Source of the DNA: Myxococcota bacterium
GTDB lineage: Bacteria; Myxococcota; UBA727; JAHDBA01
Reading direction: 5' to 3'
NCBI GenBank assembly: GCA_020630615.1
Contig: JAHDBA010000025.1
Location: forward strand, 511-39,569
DNA length: 39,059 bases
The position numbers were made by a program, and so were the translations under genes. The notes beneath the pieces are model-generated. The model was not told the DNA's origin. It ran no database searches and saw only the letters and a program-made list of their open reading frames with translations. Below are positions 1-10,915 of this stretch, one piece after another (the stretch's first letter is position 1; each line of letters starts with the position of its first letter).

Positions 1-126
1 CCCAGCAAATATCCCCACCGCCGCAACGGTCTGCACAGGTCTCATGACCCGAATAACACTCATCCCAGCAAATATCCCCACCGCCGCAACGGTCTGCACA
101 GGTCTCATGACCCGAATAGCATTCAG
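1..126 (-). repeat. 63-bp in-frame tandem repeat, two copies visible
   Basis: Bases 1-63 and 64-126 are near-identical 63-bp units, differing only near the end of the second unit. Each encodes 21 residues containing C-Y-S-G-H-E-T-C, A-D-R-C and G-G-G-D-I-C-W. The array probably continues beyond the left edge. It lies inside the lipoprotein gene and keeps frame. Confidence 0.9.
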
Positions 127-577
127 ACCAGCAGCGCGTGTCTCCTGAGAGCTGCGATGAACTTGTACCTGCTCCACTCGTATTCGCTCCAGAGGATACC
201 GAGCTTGAATTTCCTGATATACTTCCCCCACTTTGCCCATCGCAGATTTCGCAAAGATTGTCACAATTAGATTCATCACCGCTATAGGTATCATCTGGGT
301 GAATACAAGAAGCGCCACTATTCGGGCCGCTTTCGCACTCGCAATCACCATTTACGCATTCCCACTGGGTCCGACAATTACTCTCTCGAACCTCAGAGCT
401 TGAGGGCCCGATAGCGCTACCCCCATCTCCATTCGAACTCGCGCCCGAACTTTGATTCCTGACCTGACAAACACCATCAACGTCGAAAGTACCCTCACCA
501 CATTCAAAGGGTTCGCCTGTGCAGCCAAACACAGTACTTAACACGAACACCCTTAATACACCTGAAAACTCTTTCAT
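1..577 (-). CDS. Cys-rich repeat lipoprotein, 3' end outside window
   Basis: The gene is open from the ATG at 577 to the window edge, so its C-terminus is missing. GAGGTG lies just upstream of the ATG. The product starts with a short hydrophobic signal ending in a lipobox-like VFGC (Cys at residue 19), so an exported lipoprotein is likely. It then has Cys-containing segments (CGEGTFDVDGVC; CVNGDCECESG; CDNLCEICDG) separated by Ser/Gly/Asn-rich linkers. At the truncated end it runs into a tandem 21-residue Cys-rich repeat. Regular cysteine spacing suggests small disulfide-bonded surface modules. I recognise no specific family. Function is unknown; a cell-surface or adhesive role is only a guess. 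Confidence 0.75.
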   Translation of the reverse strand, partial: MKEFSGVLRVFVLSTVFGCTGEPFECGEGTFDVDGVCQVRNQSSGASSNGDGGSAIGPSSSEVRESNCRTQWECVNGDCECESGPNSGASCIHPDDTYSGDESNCDNLCEICDGQSGGSISGNSSSVSSGANTSGAGTSSSQLSGDTRCWSECYSGHETCADRCGGGDICWDECYSGHETCADRCGGGDICW

Positions 578-679
578 ATCGCACCTCAAATTCATGCTAT
601 TAGTTGTATATGTTTTCAGAAAAGGTTTCAAGACAGCGAAATTTTCAGGGGTTTAGAGTCAAAAAGATAGGACCGAACA

Positions 680-3097
680 CTATTCTTCAAATGCGTTTTG
701 GGGCCAATACTCCAAACAAGAACGCTCTTTTTTTTTCAACTCGCGGGAGACACGCAGAGTTTTTAATGCTTCAAGCGACAAATATTTCGCAAAACAAATA
801 TTATTCTTGGTAACCCGTTTGGCGAACACGATATTATTCAAGACCGCCGTAGAAGCACAATGGAGAAAGAGGTGCGGATTACGCGCACCCAATACCAACT
901 CATCATTTTTGCAGAGTGCTCTATGAAAATTCCGATTGGGCTCAAACTGATCTGATCCCATCGCGATGCGAGCCAACTCAACCGACAATGCATGGTCGTG
1001 TTCAATGTAGTTCAAGGAATTAGGCGCCTGCGCTAAGAGATTGCGCAAAAAATCCTCGTCATCATAATGTGTCACATGGATCTCCTGGGCAATGCGACCT
1101 TTAGAAGCTACTGCTGCCGCAATAATAACATCTTGGTCATATGTTAATTGATTGCTTAATGAGGCGAATACTCTACTCACATCAAAGTGACTAATCTTAT
1201 GTTTAGCGGCCGCTCGGAACCATGCCAATGTCAACTCTTTGCTCGGTTGTTTGAGTGCCTCTCCCCTCAATTGAAATATTCCCAAGGTCTTAACCAATCC
1301 GACTGAGCGAGGAACAGTTTCAATCAAAACGTTCTCATTTTCTTCGCGGAAGAGTTCACCCTCAGGTACATACTGAAACACATTAGGGCTGTGCTCTAGT
1401 ATCGATAATGCGTCTCTTAGTTTGAGCGGAGGCACCAGGCTGCCATCAATGTCCCTGTGCTCCAACACGTATTTATATAGAATATCAGAAACATCGGTAT
1501 ATTTTCCACATTGAAGAAAGTGGGCTTTCTTCGAAAGTAAATATTCTTTAAAGCCGACACAGCTTGCTGGGTTTACTTTGAGCGCTTTTCGTCTAAAAGT
1601 TGAGCTGCCGAGTAATTTTAATGACGCACCAAAAATTGCACTCGGATTTTCAGCTATCGCTTCAAGAACTAAATTAGGGTCATCAATCTCAAGGCCTTCG
1701 ATTCTAAAATCAAAGGTACTCCCCCGAACAAGTAGACTCTTTAATAGTGAGCGGGGCATGTGCTTAGAACTAAAAATGCTAAGCGAGTCTAGAGATTCCC
1801 TTGCTATAGCACTCATAAGCGCTGGATTCGTCAACGAGTCACACTTGTATTTAAGGTTGATATCAGACCAATTCACTTTGCCCTGAGCCTCTACCGCGGC
1901 GATTAGATAATTCGCAACCGCTGTTTCGTTCAGCATGCGACAGGGTAAGTAGACTGCGTTGCGTGCCGATGCGCGAATCGCAGCTTTGATAACCTTTGGA
2001 TTGGTACGCACGCCCTCTTCAGTATATTGAAATGACTTCCAATTTGATATCAGTGCAGCCTGTACATGCTGGGGAGAATTACGCAGTCTTACGCTCGCAT
2101 GTTGAAGCGCTTCTCCATGTGCTGTGACCGCCTGAAGTACGAGAGCCGAGTTATCTTTGAGTCGTTGCGAAACGTGACTCAAACCTTCATTATCAGAAAA
2201 GACAGCCACGCGCGCCAAAGCCTCATCATCTTGTTGAGCAGGCGTTAAGTATGCCATGCGATAACCAGCAGCATTCAATGCTTCGGTCGCCACCCGATGG
2301 TCTTTCAACATTGAAGCGGGTCTTAAGTTTTGAATGAAAAAGTGTTTATCCGAAACAACGCGTCTCGCAATATCGGTATCCGCTTGCAGCTCTGGTGACA
2401 GGTACTCGTAGAGGTCACTCCTCTCCGGGTTCATACTCAAAAGAGAAAAAATAAACTCTTTCGATGACATCAAGCTTTCAGGCACATACTTCCTTGCCCT
2501 TCCCGTCTTACCTAAAGCCGCAAGAGCAACATCTGGATCTCTCCTAAGCTCGTCTACCGCAAACTCTAAATCATCACCATCGTATTTCACGCCTTTGAGC
2601 ACAATCTCTTTATCGCGACGTGCCCTTGCGAATAAAGTCCAAAGCCGTGGGCATTCTGGAAGCACTGTCAGCATCGAATCATAGTCCTCATCCCTGCCTT
2701 CTTGAAACTGTGCAATGTACGCTTGGCACCCGCCACCACGAATGAAGTCCTGGGCGAAATCAACGTTTGAACGAATTGCTCTGGAATACTTGGTTGCGTG
2801 TGGGATACGAGCCGCGACGTAACGCGCCAACTCCATATCTTGAATGCACTCCGATACATCGGAGTCGTTATTCACTGCGTTTAACCATTCAAGGCTTGTC
2901 CAATACGTCTGCTTACAACTATTGTAGTAGTTTTTGTGTTTATTGAGTGACGCCTGTGTCGGCTCGACCTGAGTCGTTGGAACTTCCTCACTTGACTCCA
3001 AAGGTACTCGGTGCGTAGTGGTGCACGCACCAACACTGAAAACGGCAAACAAAATTTGCAGCCGTGCACTCATAAAAGTTCGCATTATCATAATCAT
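680..3097 (-). CDS. DUF4116-repeat lipoprotein
   Basis: About 805 residues. I chose the ATG at 3097 because ACGAGGA lies five bases upstream; an in-frame ATG at 3118 has no such site. The N-terminus has a signal segment ending in SVGAC followed by TTT, a good lipobox, so the protein is probably lipid-anchored. The body is built of short helical units with a DxDVALAAL or NPKVIKAAI pattern followed by a clause like ALQHASVRLRNSPQHV, typical of DUF4116 repeats. These are clearest at about residues 170-400. DUF4116 proteins are usually cytoplasmic and of unknown function, so an exported version is unusual. The gene lies downstream of pdxA on the same strand with a gap of about 120 bp, and probably has its own promoter there. 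Confidence 0.8.
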   Translation of the reverse strand: MIMIMRTFMSARLQILFAVFSVGACTTTHRVPLESSEEVPTTQVEPTQASLNKHKNYYNSCKQTYWTSLEWLNAVNNDSDVSECIQDMELARYVAARIPHATKYSRAIRSNVDFAQDFIRGGGCQAYIAQFQEGRDEDYDSMLTVLPECPRLWTLFARARRDKEIVLKGVKYDGDDLEFAVDELRRDPDVALAALGKTGRARKYVPESLMSSKEFIFSLLSMNPERSDLYEYLSPELQADTDIARRVVSDKHFFIQNLRPASMLKDHRVATEALNAAGYRMAYLTPAQQDDEALARVAVFSDNEGLSHVSQRLKDNSALVLQAVTAHGEALQHASVRLRNSPQHVQAALISNWKSFQYTEEGVRTNPKVIKAAIRASARNAVYLPCRMLNETAVANYLIAAVEAQGKVNWSDINLKYKCDSLTNPALMSAIARESLDSLSIFSSKHMPRSLLKSLLVRGSTFDFRIEGLEIDDPNLVLEAIAENPSAIFGASLKLLGSSTFRRKALKVNPASCVGFKEYLLSKKAHFLQCGKYTDVSDILYKYVLEHRDIDGSLVPPLKLRDALSILEHSPNVFQYVPEGELFREENENVLIETVPRSVGLVKTLGIFQLRGEALKQPSKELTLAWFRAAAKHKISHFDVSRVFASLSNQLTYDQDVIIAAAVASKGRIAQEIHVTHYDDEDFLRNLLAQAPNSLNYIEHDHALSVELARIAMGSDQFEPNRNFHRALCKNDELVLGARNPHLFLHCASTAVLNNIVFAKRVTKNNICFAKYLSLEALKTLRVSRELKKKERSCLEYWPQNAFEE

Positions 3098-3218
3098 ATT
3101 TCCTCGTTTTGCAATCATTGGTTGAGTGTTTTCAAATATAGGAAAGTTTCAACAATTTTACCTTCGCAATATCATCAAGATGAGAAGCCCATATGGTAGA
3201 GCCGAGCGAAAAAAGACA

Positions 3219-4346
3219 TTAACCTGCAAGCTCTTGCGCGAGTTTCAGCGCGGCAACCATCGAAGCCTCATCTGCAATACCGCGCCACGCAATCGAATCG
3301 GCCGTGCCATGGTCTGGGCTTGTTCGAGGTATCGATAAACCATGTGTCCAATTCACACCTTGCCCGGCACTCAGAACTTTATAAGCAGAGAGGCCTTGAT
3401 CATGATACATCGCAACGACAACGTCTGGGCGATCCCCCTCTTGGGCCTTACTGCTCTTTGCGACACGCGCAAAATAGGTGTCCGCAGGGAAGGGCCCTCG
3501 AATATCGACATCGAGGCTCTCTGCGAGCTCTTCGTTTAAGGTCTCAATCACCGGCGTGATAACTTCGGCCTCTTCAAACCCCATCAAGCCATTCTCACCA
3601 GCATGCGGATTAAGGCCCAATACATCCACTCTGATTTTCTCGGAGGTCTGCATTTCAAGATGGGTTTCACAACCAGTTGAACGAGCCCGGAATGTAGCAG
3701 CAGCTTCAATCGAATTCAGTAGGGTCTGCCCTACTCGCTCTCGCGTTAACGAACCTGGGACCTCCGTGAGCGGCATGTGAACACTCGCAAGCGTCAAGAT
3801 AAACCCAGCACCCGTAAAACACATTTGTGCGGGTCGGTTGCTTGAGTTCAAAAGTGCATCAAAGAGCTCGGTGTGGCCTGGGTAGTTTTCGCCATCGATA
3901 TTTTGCAGTGCACGTTTTCGGATCGGTGCCGTTACAATGCCCGAAATTCTACCCTGCAGCGCTTCATCGCACGCCAAAATTAATGCTTGCTTTTGTGTCT
4001 CTAGACAGTGTTCTTGCTCAGACACGTTCAAGTGCTCAAAAAGACCCCTAGCCTCTAAACCTTGCCTCGCACGAAGACTGCGAAAGTCAACTGCGCCCTC
4101 CGCTTTGCCCTCTTCGCTCGGATCTCGCCACAATACATACTGGCTTGAAAAAAGTTCATGTAAATCTTCGGCTGGAGTTCCATTTCGAGTAAGAAGGTTT
4201 GCCGCGGCCTCCCACAGACGATTGGGGCCAATCAAAAGATAAGACCCTGGCCTAGGATTGAGCTGGATTAAAGCCTTCAGAACGATCTCTGTGCCGATTC
4301 CTACTGGACATCCGCACGTAATCGCTATCGGTGTTCCGTTCTCCAT
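3219..4346 (-). CDS. pdxA: 4-hydroxythreonine-4-phosphate dehydrogenase
   Basis: PdxA oxidises 4-phosphohydroxy-L-threonine with NAD+ to a product that condenses with deoxyxylulose phosphate, in the DXP-dependent route to pyridoxal phosphate. The three metal-ligand histidines of the family are present: H158 in GHTELF, H248 in NPHAGE and H315 in YHDQGL. The N-terminal loop reads CPVGIGTEIV, and VTAPIRK (about 138-144) matches the conserved lysine loop. At 375 residues it is longer than the usual 330 or so, because of extra segments near residues 75-115 and 220-240. AAGGAAGG upstream of the ATG supports the start. The neighbouring lgt is transcribed divergently. Confidence 0.93.
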   Translation of the reverse strand: MENGTPIAITCGCPVGIGTEIVLKALIQLNPRPGSYLLIGPNRLWEAAANLLTRNGTPAEDLHELFSSQYVLWRDPSEEGKAEGAVDFRSLRARQGLEARGLFEHLNVSEQEHCLETQKQALILACDEALQGRISGIVTAPIRKRALQNIDGENYPGHTELFDALLNSSNRPAQMCFTGAGFILTLASVHMPLTEVPGSLTRERVGQTLLNSIEAAATFRARSTGCETHLEMQTSEKIRVDVLGLNPHAGENGLMGFEEAEVITPVIETLNEELAESLDVDIRGPFPADTYFARVAKSSKAQEGDRPDVVVAMYHDQGLSAYKVLSAGQGVNWTHGLSIPRTSPDHGTADSIAWRGIADEASMVAALKLAQELAG

Positions 4347-4436
4347 TCAGCCTTCCTTCACGTGGACGCACAAATATCAGGCTCTGGGCCGTTTGCGGCT
4401 TTTCGTAGCTATGTTAACAAAAAAAACGAGGTTCGT

Positions 4437-5318
4437 ATGCACCCAGTATTATTTACGATTCCCTTTATTAACCAGCCGATTCACACCTACGGTGTGATGA
4501 TTGTAACCGGTTTCTTGTGTGCGATGTACATCGCTTCTCACGAAGCGCGGCGTCACGATCCTGAGCTGGGTGAAGACGTTCTTGACTTTGCTTTTTGGGC
4601 TCTTCTGGGCGGTTTAGTGGGTGCACGAGTTCTCTTCATGCTCACCAAATTCGATGAATACATGGCAGACCCAATTAAGTTTTTGAAAGTCTGGGAGGGC
4701 GGCTTAGTCTTTTACGGTGCTGCAGCCGGCGGCATGCTTGCTTTTTGGGCATACGCGCGCAGCAAGAAATATGATTTTCATACCTCAATGCTAATGGCCG
4801 ACTCAATTGTTGTGGGTTTACCGCTCGCGCATGCTTTTGGCCGCTTTGGTTGTATTGCTGCCGGGTGTTGTTGGGGCGCAGGCCGCTACACCATTGATGC
4901 CGCAAACAATGTGGTTCAGAATTTCCCGATTGCAGCGAAGTTCCCAGAAGGTGCTCTTGCGTATGGGTCTCTGTTACGCCATGCCGACGGGACTGTAGCT
5001 GAAATTATGCGAAGCACCCACGAAACCTTGCCCCTCTTCCCTGCGCAAATTATAGAGTCGTTCTCCGTTGCTTGCATATGTTTGATCTTACTTTTCGTGC
5101 GTTCACGTAAGTACTTTCATGGGCAAGTGATTATCACCTATATTATGCTTTATGGCGCATATCGATTCACGATTGAGTTTTTCCGTGGGGATGAAGCGCG
5201 CGGTATTGCTGGCGGTCTTTCGACGAGCCAGATATTTACCATCATCATGCTCTGTGCTGCCGCAATAATGTTTTGGCGCGTGAGGCAGCACCAACGTAAA
5301 GATGCGGGTCTTGCTTAA
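4437..5318 (+). CDS. lgt: prolipoprotein diacylglyceryl transferase
   Basis: Lgt transfers diacylglycerol from phosphatidylglycerol to the lipobox cysteine of prolipoproteins at the inner membrane. The frame is open from 4362, but the ATG at 4437 is preferred: it has ACGAGG upstream and gives the normal N-terminus, MHPVLFTIPF, for 293 residues. Seen are GGLVGARVLF (about 58-67), WEGGLVFYG (86-94), the Lgt signature region GRFGCIAAGCC (135-145), EFFRGDEARG with the conserved Arg and Glu, and LSTSQ near the end. Several transmembrane segments are obvious. The loop that reads SFHGG in E. coli reads VFYGA here, so the histidine is replaced by Tyr, a variant I associate with other delta-type bacteria. 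A lipoprotein gene follows 24 bp downstream. Confidence 0.95.
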   Translation: MHPVLFTIPFINQPIHTYGVMIVTGFLCAMYIASHEARRHDPELGEDVLDFAFWALLGGLVGARVLFMLTKFDEYMADPIKFLKVWEGGLVFYGAAAGGMLAFWAYARSKKYDFHTSMLMADSIVVGLPLAHAFGRFGCIAAGCCWGAGRYTIDAANNVVQNFPIAAKFPEGALAYGSLLRHADGTVAEIMRSTHETLPLFPAQIIESFSVACICLILLFVRSRKYFHGQVIITYIMLYGAYRFTIEFFRGDEARGIAGGLSTSQIFTIIMLCAAAIMFWRVRQHQRKDAGLA

Positions 5319-5342
5319 GATTCGCTTCGGTTGAATCACTTC

Positions 5343-6191
5343 ATGATGAGCCTATTCACTTCACAGAAGATTCAACACTCGAGTTCTTATCGGAGAACTC
5401 CAACAGCAGTGGAGCTTCAAATCGCACTCATGGTATGCTGTGGGCTCACAGCATGTGCTTCGGGAGGCTCGCACACAAAAGAATCCTCTCACGATTTAAT
5501 AGCCACACACGAGAAAAAAAAGGCACAGATCAAAGAAACGCATAACAACCCAAGCCCTAAGACCTCATCTGCGCATCAAAAATTGCCGCCCCAACCGATG
5601 CCAGTAAACGATGCCCAGCTGAAAAGGGACAACGCGAAAACACAAGCGAAACCCTTAATCGATAAGAAGATCAATGAAACGCCTTCCAGCGGATTATCTC
5701 TACGCTCGGGTCGCTTGGGACTCTTCTTGCCCGCAGGCTATGCAATCACACATCGTGTCGACGCCAATCACACCCTTGAAATTTTGTCACCACTTCAACG
5801 CGATGGGAGTATAAAAAGAGGCGAGAAGCCAGCGCAGAGCACTAAAGTTAAAGCCTTGGTTCTTTTTGAAAGCGAGGACCTAGAGAGTTCCATCATCGAT
5901 GTTGTTGATGAACCTTTGCGTAAAGCTCTTGCCCTTCAGCTTCAACTCATGGCCTCCGATCTGAAAGTGACTTCTCGACGGGCGGAGATAAGCTCCCGAG
6001 GGATGCGAGGTATCGATGCATGGGTGAACGATGCCAACTTTGATACGACACCCAATCGACTTGTCTGGCGTGCCTACCTCAAGGCCAATGGCGAGGGGAA
6101 GCGTCTGGTGATTCTAAGCCTTGAGTCCGAAACATCCAATGTTCTCAATACCCTTTACGAGCGTGTCGTTGATAGCCTTCGTTTCCAATAG
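5343..6191 (+). CDS. putative lipoprotein, unknown function
   Basis: About 282 residues from the ATG at 5343, with another ATG directly after it. The frame also allows a TTG at 5331, but no start has a strong ribosome site. After a basic segment containing YRR, a hydrophobic stretch ends in GLTACASGG, a lipobox. Residues about 45-110 are polar and rich in Lys, His, Ser and Pro, probably a disordered tether. The C-terminal 150 residues look folded, starting near SGRLGLFLPAGY and ending VVDSLRFQ, but I do not recognise the family. The gene lies close behind lgt and is probably cotranscribed with it. Confidence 0.7.
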   Translation: MMSLFTSQKIQHSSSYRRTPTAVELQIALMVCCGLTACASGGSHTKESSHDLIATHEKKKAQIKETHNNPSPKTSSAHQKLPPQPMPVNDAQLKRDNAKTQAKPLIDKKINETPSSGLSLRSGRLGLFLPAGYAITHRVDANHTLEILSPLQRDGSIKRGEKPAQSTKVKALVLFESEDLESSIIDVVDEPLRKALALQLQLMASDLKVTSRRAEISSRGMRGIDAWVNDANFDTTPNRLVWRAYLKANGEGKRLVILSLESETSNVLNTLYERVVDSLRFQ

Positions 6192-6226
6192 AAGTGAGTT
6201 GAACCTGTCGAGTTCAAGAGTCACTT
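6192..6226. terminator. hairpin between convergent genes
   Basis: AAGTGA-g-TTGAAC, then a 7-base loop, then GTTCAA-gag-TCACTT, forms two 6-bp stems separated by a small internal loop. It sits exactly between the stop codons of the convergent lipoprotein and trmO genes and may serve both. There is no long T tract. Confidence 0.5.
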
Positions 6227-6716
6227 ACTTCATTTCTCGACCAGGCTCCCAGGCTTGCGACTCAAGCCACCCTTCGTTCGCGTCGGGGTATGCATCGACC
6301 GAAGCAATATAGGGCTTAATATCAAGTATCGGCGTGCCGTCGAGAAGATCCATTTCATCACAATGTAAAACACGGCCATCCCGTTTCAAGAGTCGGACCG
6401 AAGTTAGTCCGATCGATGAAGGTCGGTCAGGCGAACGCGTTGCGAAGAGACCTCGCTTTGGCCCACCTCGCGGCGGTCGAACTTTCAGGGGGTAGCCCGA
6501 GTTCAGATGAAAGTTGTAGACAAGCCAAATCCTTGAGAAGGATTCGAGGTCAAGTAAAGCATCTTCAAAACGCGCATCAATGATAACTTCCCCAGAAAAG
6601 CCGCGCTTTAACACCCCTGGCTGACTGGATGGCTGACATGGCGCGTGGCGACGTTCTTTCACCTCACAACGCACGTGCCCAATCATTTCAATCTGCATTG
6701 CATTCGGCGATTGCAT
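6225..6716 (-). CDS. trmO: tRNA (t6A37) N6-methyltransferase TrmO
   Basis: TrmO (older names TsaA, YaeB) methylates t6A at position 37 of tRNAs that read ACY codons, giving m6t6A. It has an unusual single-sheet beta-barrel fold that uses SAM. Seen are IGHVRCEVKERRHAPCQ near the N-terminus, the core PPRGGPKRGLFATRSPDRPSSIGLT (about 85-110), and LLDGTPILDIKPYI (about 130-143), all diagnostic. It has 163 residues, slightly longer than a minimal TrmO domain. It starts 18 bases behind the gyrB stop on the same strand, so the two are probably cotranscribed. In-frame ATGs at codons 1, 7 and 11 make the exact start uncertain. Confidence 0.92.
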   Translation of the reverse strand: MQSPNAMQIEMIGHVRCEVKERRHAPCQPSSQPGVLKRGFSGEVIIDARFEDALLDLESFSRIWLVYNFHLNSGYPLKVRPPRGGPKRGLFATRSPDRPSSIGLTSVRLLKRDGRVLHCDEMDLLDGTPILDIKPYIASVDAYPDANEGWLESQAWEPGREMK

Positions 6717-6734
6717 TTTTAAACCGTCACCGTT

Positions 6735-9224
<2,490 letters not shown>

Positions 9225-9245
9225 CTAGATTAGAGAATCAGCTTA

Positions 9246-9265
9246 ACGATTTTGCACGATTTTCC
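9246..9265. repeat. two 10-bp direct repeats upstream of gyrB
   Basis: ACGATTTTGC is followed at once by ACGATTTTCC, about 35-55 bp upstream of the gyrB ATG. This is the only intergenic space (101 bp) that can hold the gyrB promoter, so the repeat may be part of the promoter or a supercoiling-sensitive or protein-binding site. No clear -35/-10 pair was assigned. Confidence 0.3.
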
Positions 9266-9313
9266 CAGTAAAATAAGCGTAAAAGCGCCCCCCAAATAAA
9301 GGCCAACAAGGGG

Positions 9314-10357
9314 TTATCTTGCGCCTTGATGGTCACTAAAAAGACGATCTCTTCCAGAGGCACGGATCAGCTCTCCGAGCTCTTCCCAAGGGTCTTGGCT
9401 TCGGTTCAAATGGTGCTTTAAAAGTGCAACGTCCAGGACAATGATTTCTGCATCGGAATCAAGGAGTGCTGCGAGCCAATCTCGAGTTGCCTCGACCTCC
9501 GAGTCGTTTTCGCTCATCGCGTGCGAGCATTCAACCATAAGATGACGAAGTGGTTCATCCTCAACTTTGGCCAGCATTTTTTTCAACGTGCTTTCGTGAT
9601 GTATGTGTGGAGTAAGAGAAAAGCGTTGAAACGCTCCCTTCCAAAGACAGTGCTCCTCTTGGCTTACATCATCAAGCACATCCATCACTATTGCACCATG
9701 AATATAACGCCCGAACCAGTCTGGGTTCAAAGTGCATTTGCCGTGATGAGAACTCGTATCAAGAATGAGCTGCAAGTGAAAGTCTTCGGCAATACCCCAC
9801 CAAAGCCGATGTTGTACATCGGCAAAGGCCCAAGCTAAACCCGCATTTTGGGGTTGCTCATGGTGTTTTGCGATCAACTTTCTCGGAAGTTCATTCATTC
9901 CCTCCAGGATTTCAACATAGCTTCGATTCAGCTCTTCAATCTGCTCTGCATTCGTTCCGCGACCTCTAAGCATCTCAATGGTTGAGAAAATAGTGTTCGC
10001 CACACCTTGGGTTGACGGGCCCATCGTACTCTCATAACTCCCTTCAACATTTTTGATTGGAGCTTGCATCATGCTCTGAAGCCATTCCTGCGAGATCCCC
10101 CATACATCGTGTGGGAAGGGCTTGGTCGCTTGTTCATTATGCTTCGCGTCACCCACTCGATGGATTCCGCTATCCAATACAGGAATGCACCAAGCGCTCA
10201 CCCCAGATCGCATTAGCCCTTGAAACCAAGGTCGCCAGTACGGCTGTCCTTGACGCGCTGGACCTTCTTTGAAGGCTGAAGCCTCAAGTAGCGCATGGGG
10301 TGACGCTCGCAGCACGAGTGAACGCCCAAAGTTCTGGAAAGTGACATTTGCATGCAT
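9314..10357 (-). CDS. hypothetical protein, unknown function
   Basis: 347 residues, no signal peptide and no obvious transmembrane segment, so probably cytoplasmic. The composition is rich in Trp and His (for example YWRPWFQG, HRLWWGIAEDFHL, TPHIHHEST). The C-terminal third is mainly helical, with DSDAEIIVLDVALLKHHL. I recognise no domain or catalytic motif. The start at 10357 lies head-to-head with the lipoprotein gene that follows, leaving almost no intergenic DNA, so its promoter must overlap that gene. Codon use looks like that of its neighbours, which supports a genuine gene. Confidence 0.75.
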   Translation of the reverse strand: MHANVTFQNFGRSLVLRASPHALLEASAFKEGPARQGQPYWRPWFQGLMRSGVSAWCIPVLDSGIHRVGDAKHNEQATKPFPHDVWGISQEWLQSMMQAPIKNVEGSYESTMGPSTQGVANTIFSTIEMLRGRGTNAEQIEELNRSYVEILEGMNELPRKLIAKHHEQPQNAGLAWAFADVQHRLWWGIAEDFHLQLILDTSSHHGKCTLNPDWFGRYIHGAIVMDVLDDVSQEEHCLWKGAFQRFSLTPHIHHESTLKKMLAKVEDEPLRHLMVECSHAMSENDSEVEATRDWLAALLDSDAEIIVLDVALLKHHLNRSQDPWEELGELIRASGRDRLFSDHQGAR

Positions 10358-10384
10358 ACAGCCCTCGTTATAGACCCGAATGCA

Positions 10385-10915
10385 ATGAAAAGTGTAGTCA
10401 GACTTCGGATTCTTTTAAGCAGTGGGTTGAACTTTCAGCGATTGCTTTGTCTCTTGTTCACGATGCTCATGGTTTCGGGCGCATGTTCGCAGAATCTTCC
10501 CATTCATATCAAAGTTAAGGGGTTTAATGCTACGGCCATTGACAATGACCTCAGAGACTTCGGCAATGTTAGCGCAGCCCGAATTGAAGAGATTATGAAG
10601 ACGCGCAACCTTCAACATCATCGCGTGCCTGCCCCATGTTTTAATGACGGGTGTCGCTTGGTTGAGCTGACGCTCTATGTCCGCAATGAAAACAACTCAG
10701 AAATGCCGCCGCCAGTTTTGCGTTTTGAGCCCATCGCGGACTGGCCGACACTGCGGGCAATCAATGTAGACAACGAAACGATCCTCCCCAAAACAATTGC
10801 AAAAGCGACACTCTTGATCGGCTTGCCGAAGAACGATCCCAGGTTGAACCTCAATCTTTCGAGCTCGGTCTACATGACAACCACTTCCACTCCTGAACAC
10901 AAAGGCAAACTATGA
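10385..10915 (+). CDS. putative lipoprotein coupled to malic-enzyme-like gene
   Basis: About 176 residues from the ATG at 10385; the frame also has an ATG at 10352 that would lengthen the signal to an unusual 45 residues. A hydrophobic segment ends in MLMVSGAC followed by SQNL, a lipobox. The mature part is short and beta-rich, with two cysteines close together (PCFNDGC), and is unlike any family I know. Its stop overlaps the ATG of the malic-enzyme-like gene (ATGA), so the two are translated together. A secreted lipoprotein paired with a cytoplasmic enzyme-like protein is odd and suggests chance operon membership or an unknown link. Confidence 0.65.
   Translation: MKSVVRLRILLSSGLNFQRLLCLLFTMLMVSGACSQNLPIHIKVKGFNATAIDNDLRDFGNVSAARIEEIMKTRNLQHHRVPAPCFNDGCRLVELTLYVRNENNSEMPPPVLRFEPIADWPTLRAINVDNETILPKTIAKATLLIGLPKNDPRLNLNLSSSVYMTTTSTPEHKGKL

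Noticed and set aside
1..126. Tandem 63-bp units as possible CRISPR or non-coding satellite
   Set aside because: The repeat keeps the reading frame of a lipoprotein gene and has no unique spacers.
604..813. 69-residue plus-strand frame at the end of the DUF4116 gene
   Set aside because: It overlaps the 3' end of the DUF4116 lipoprotein gene on the other strand and has no coding character.
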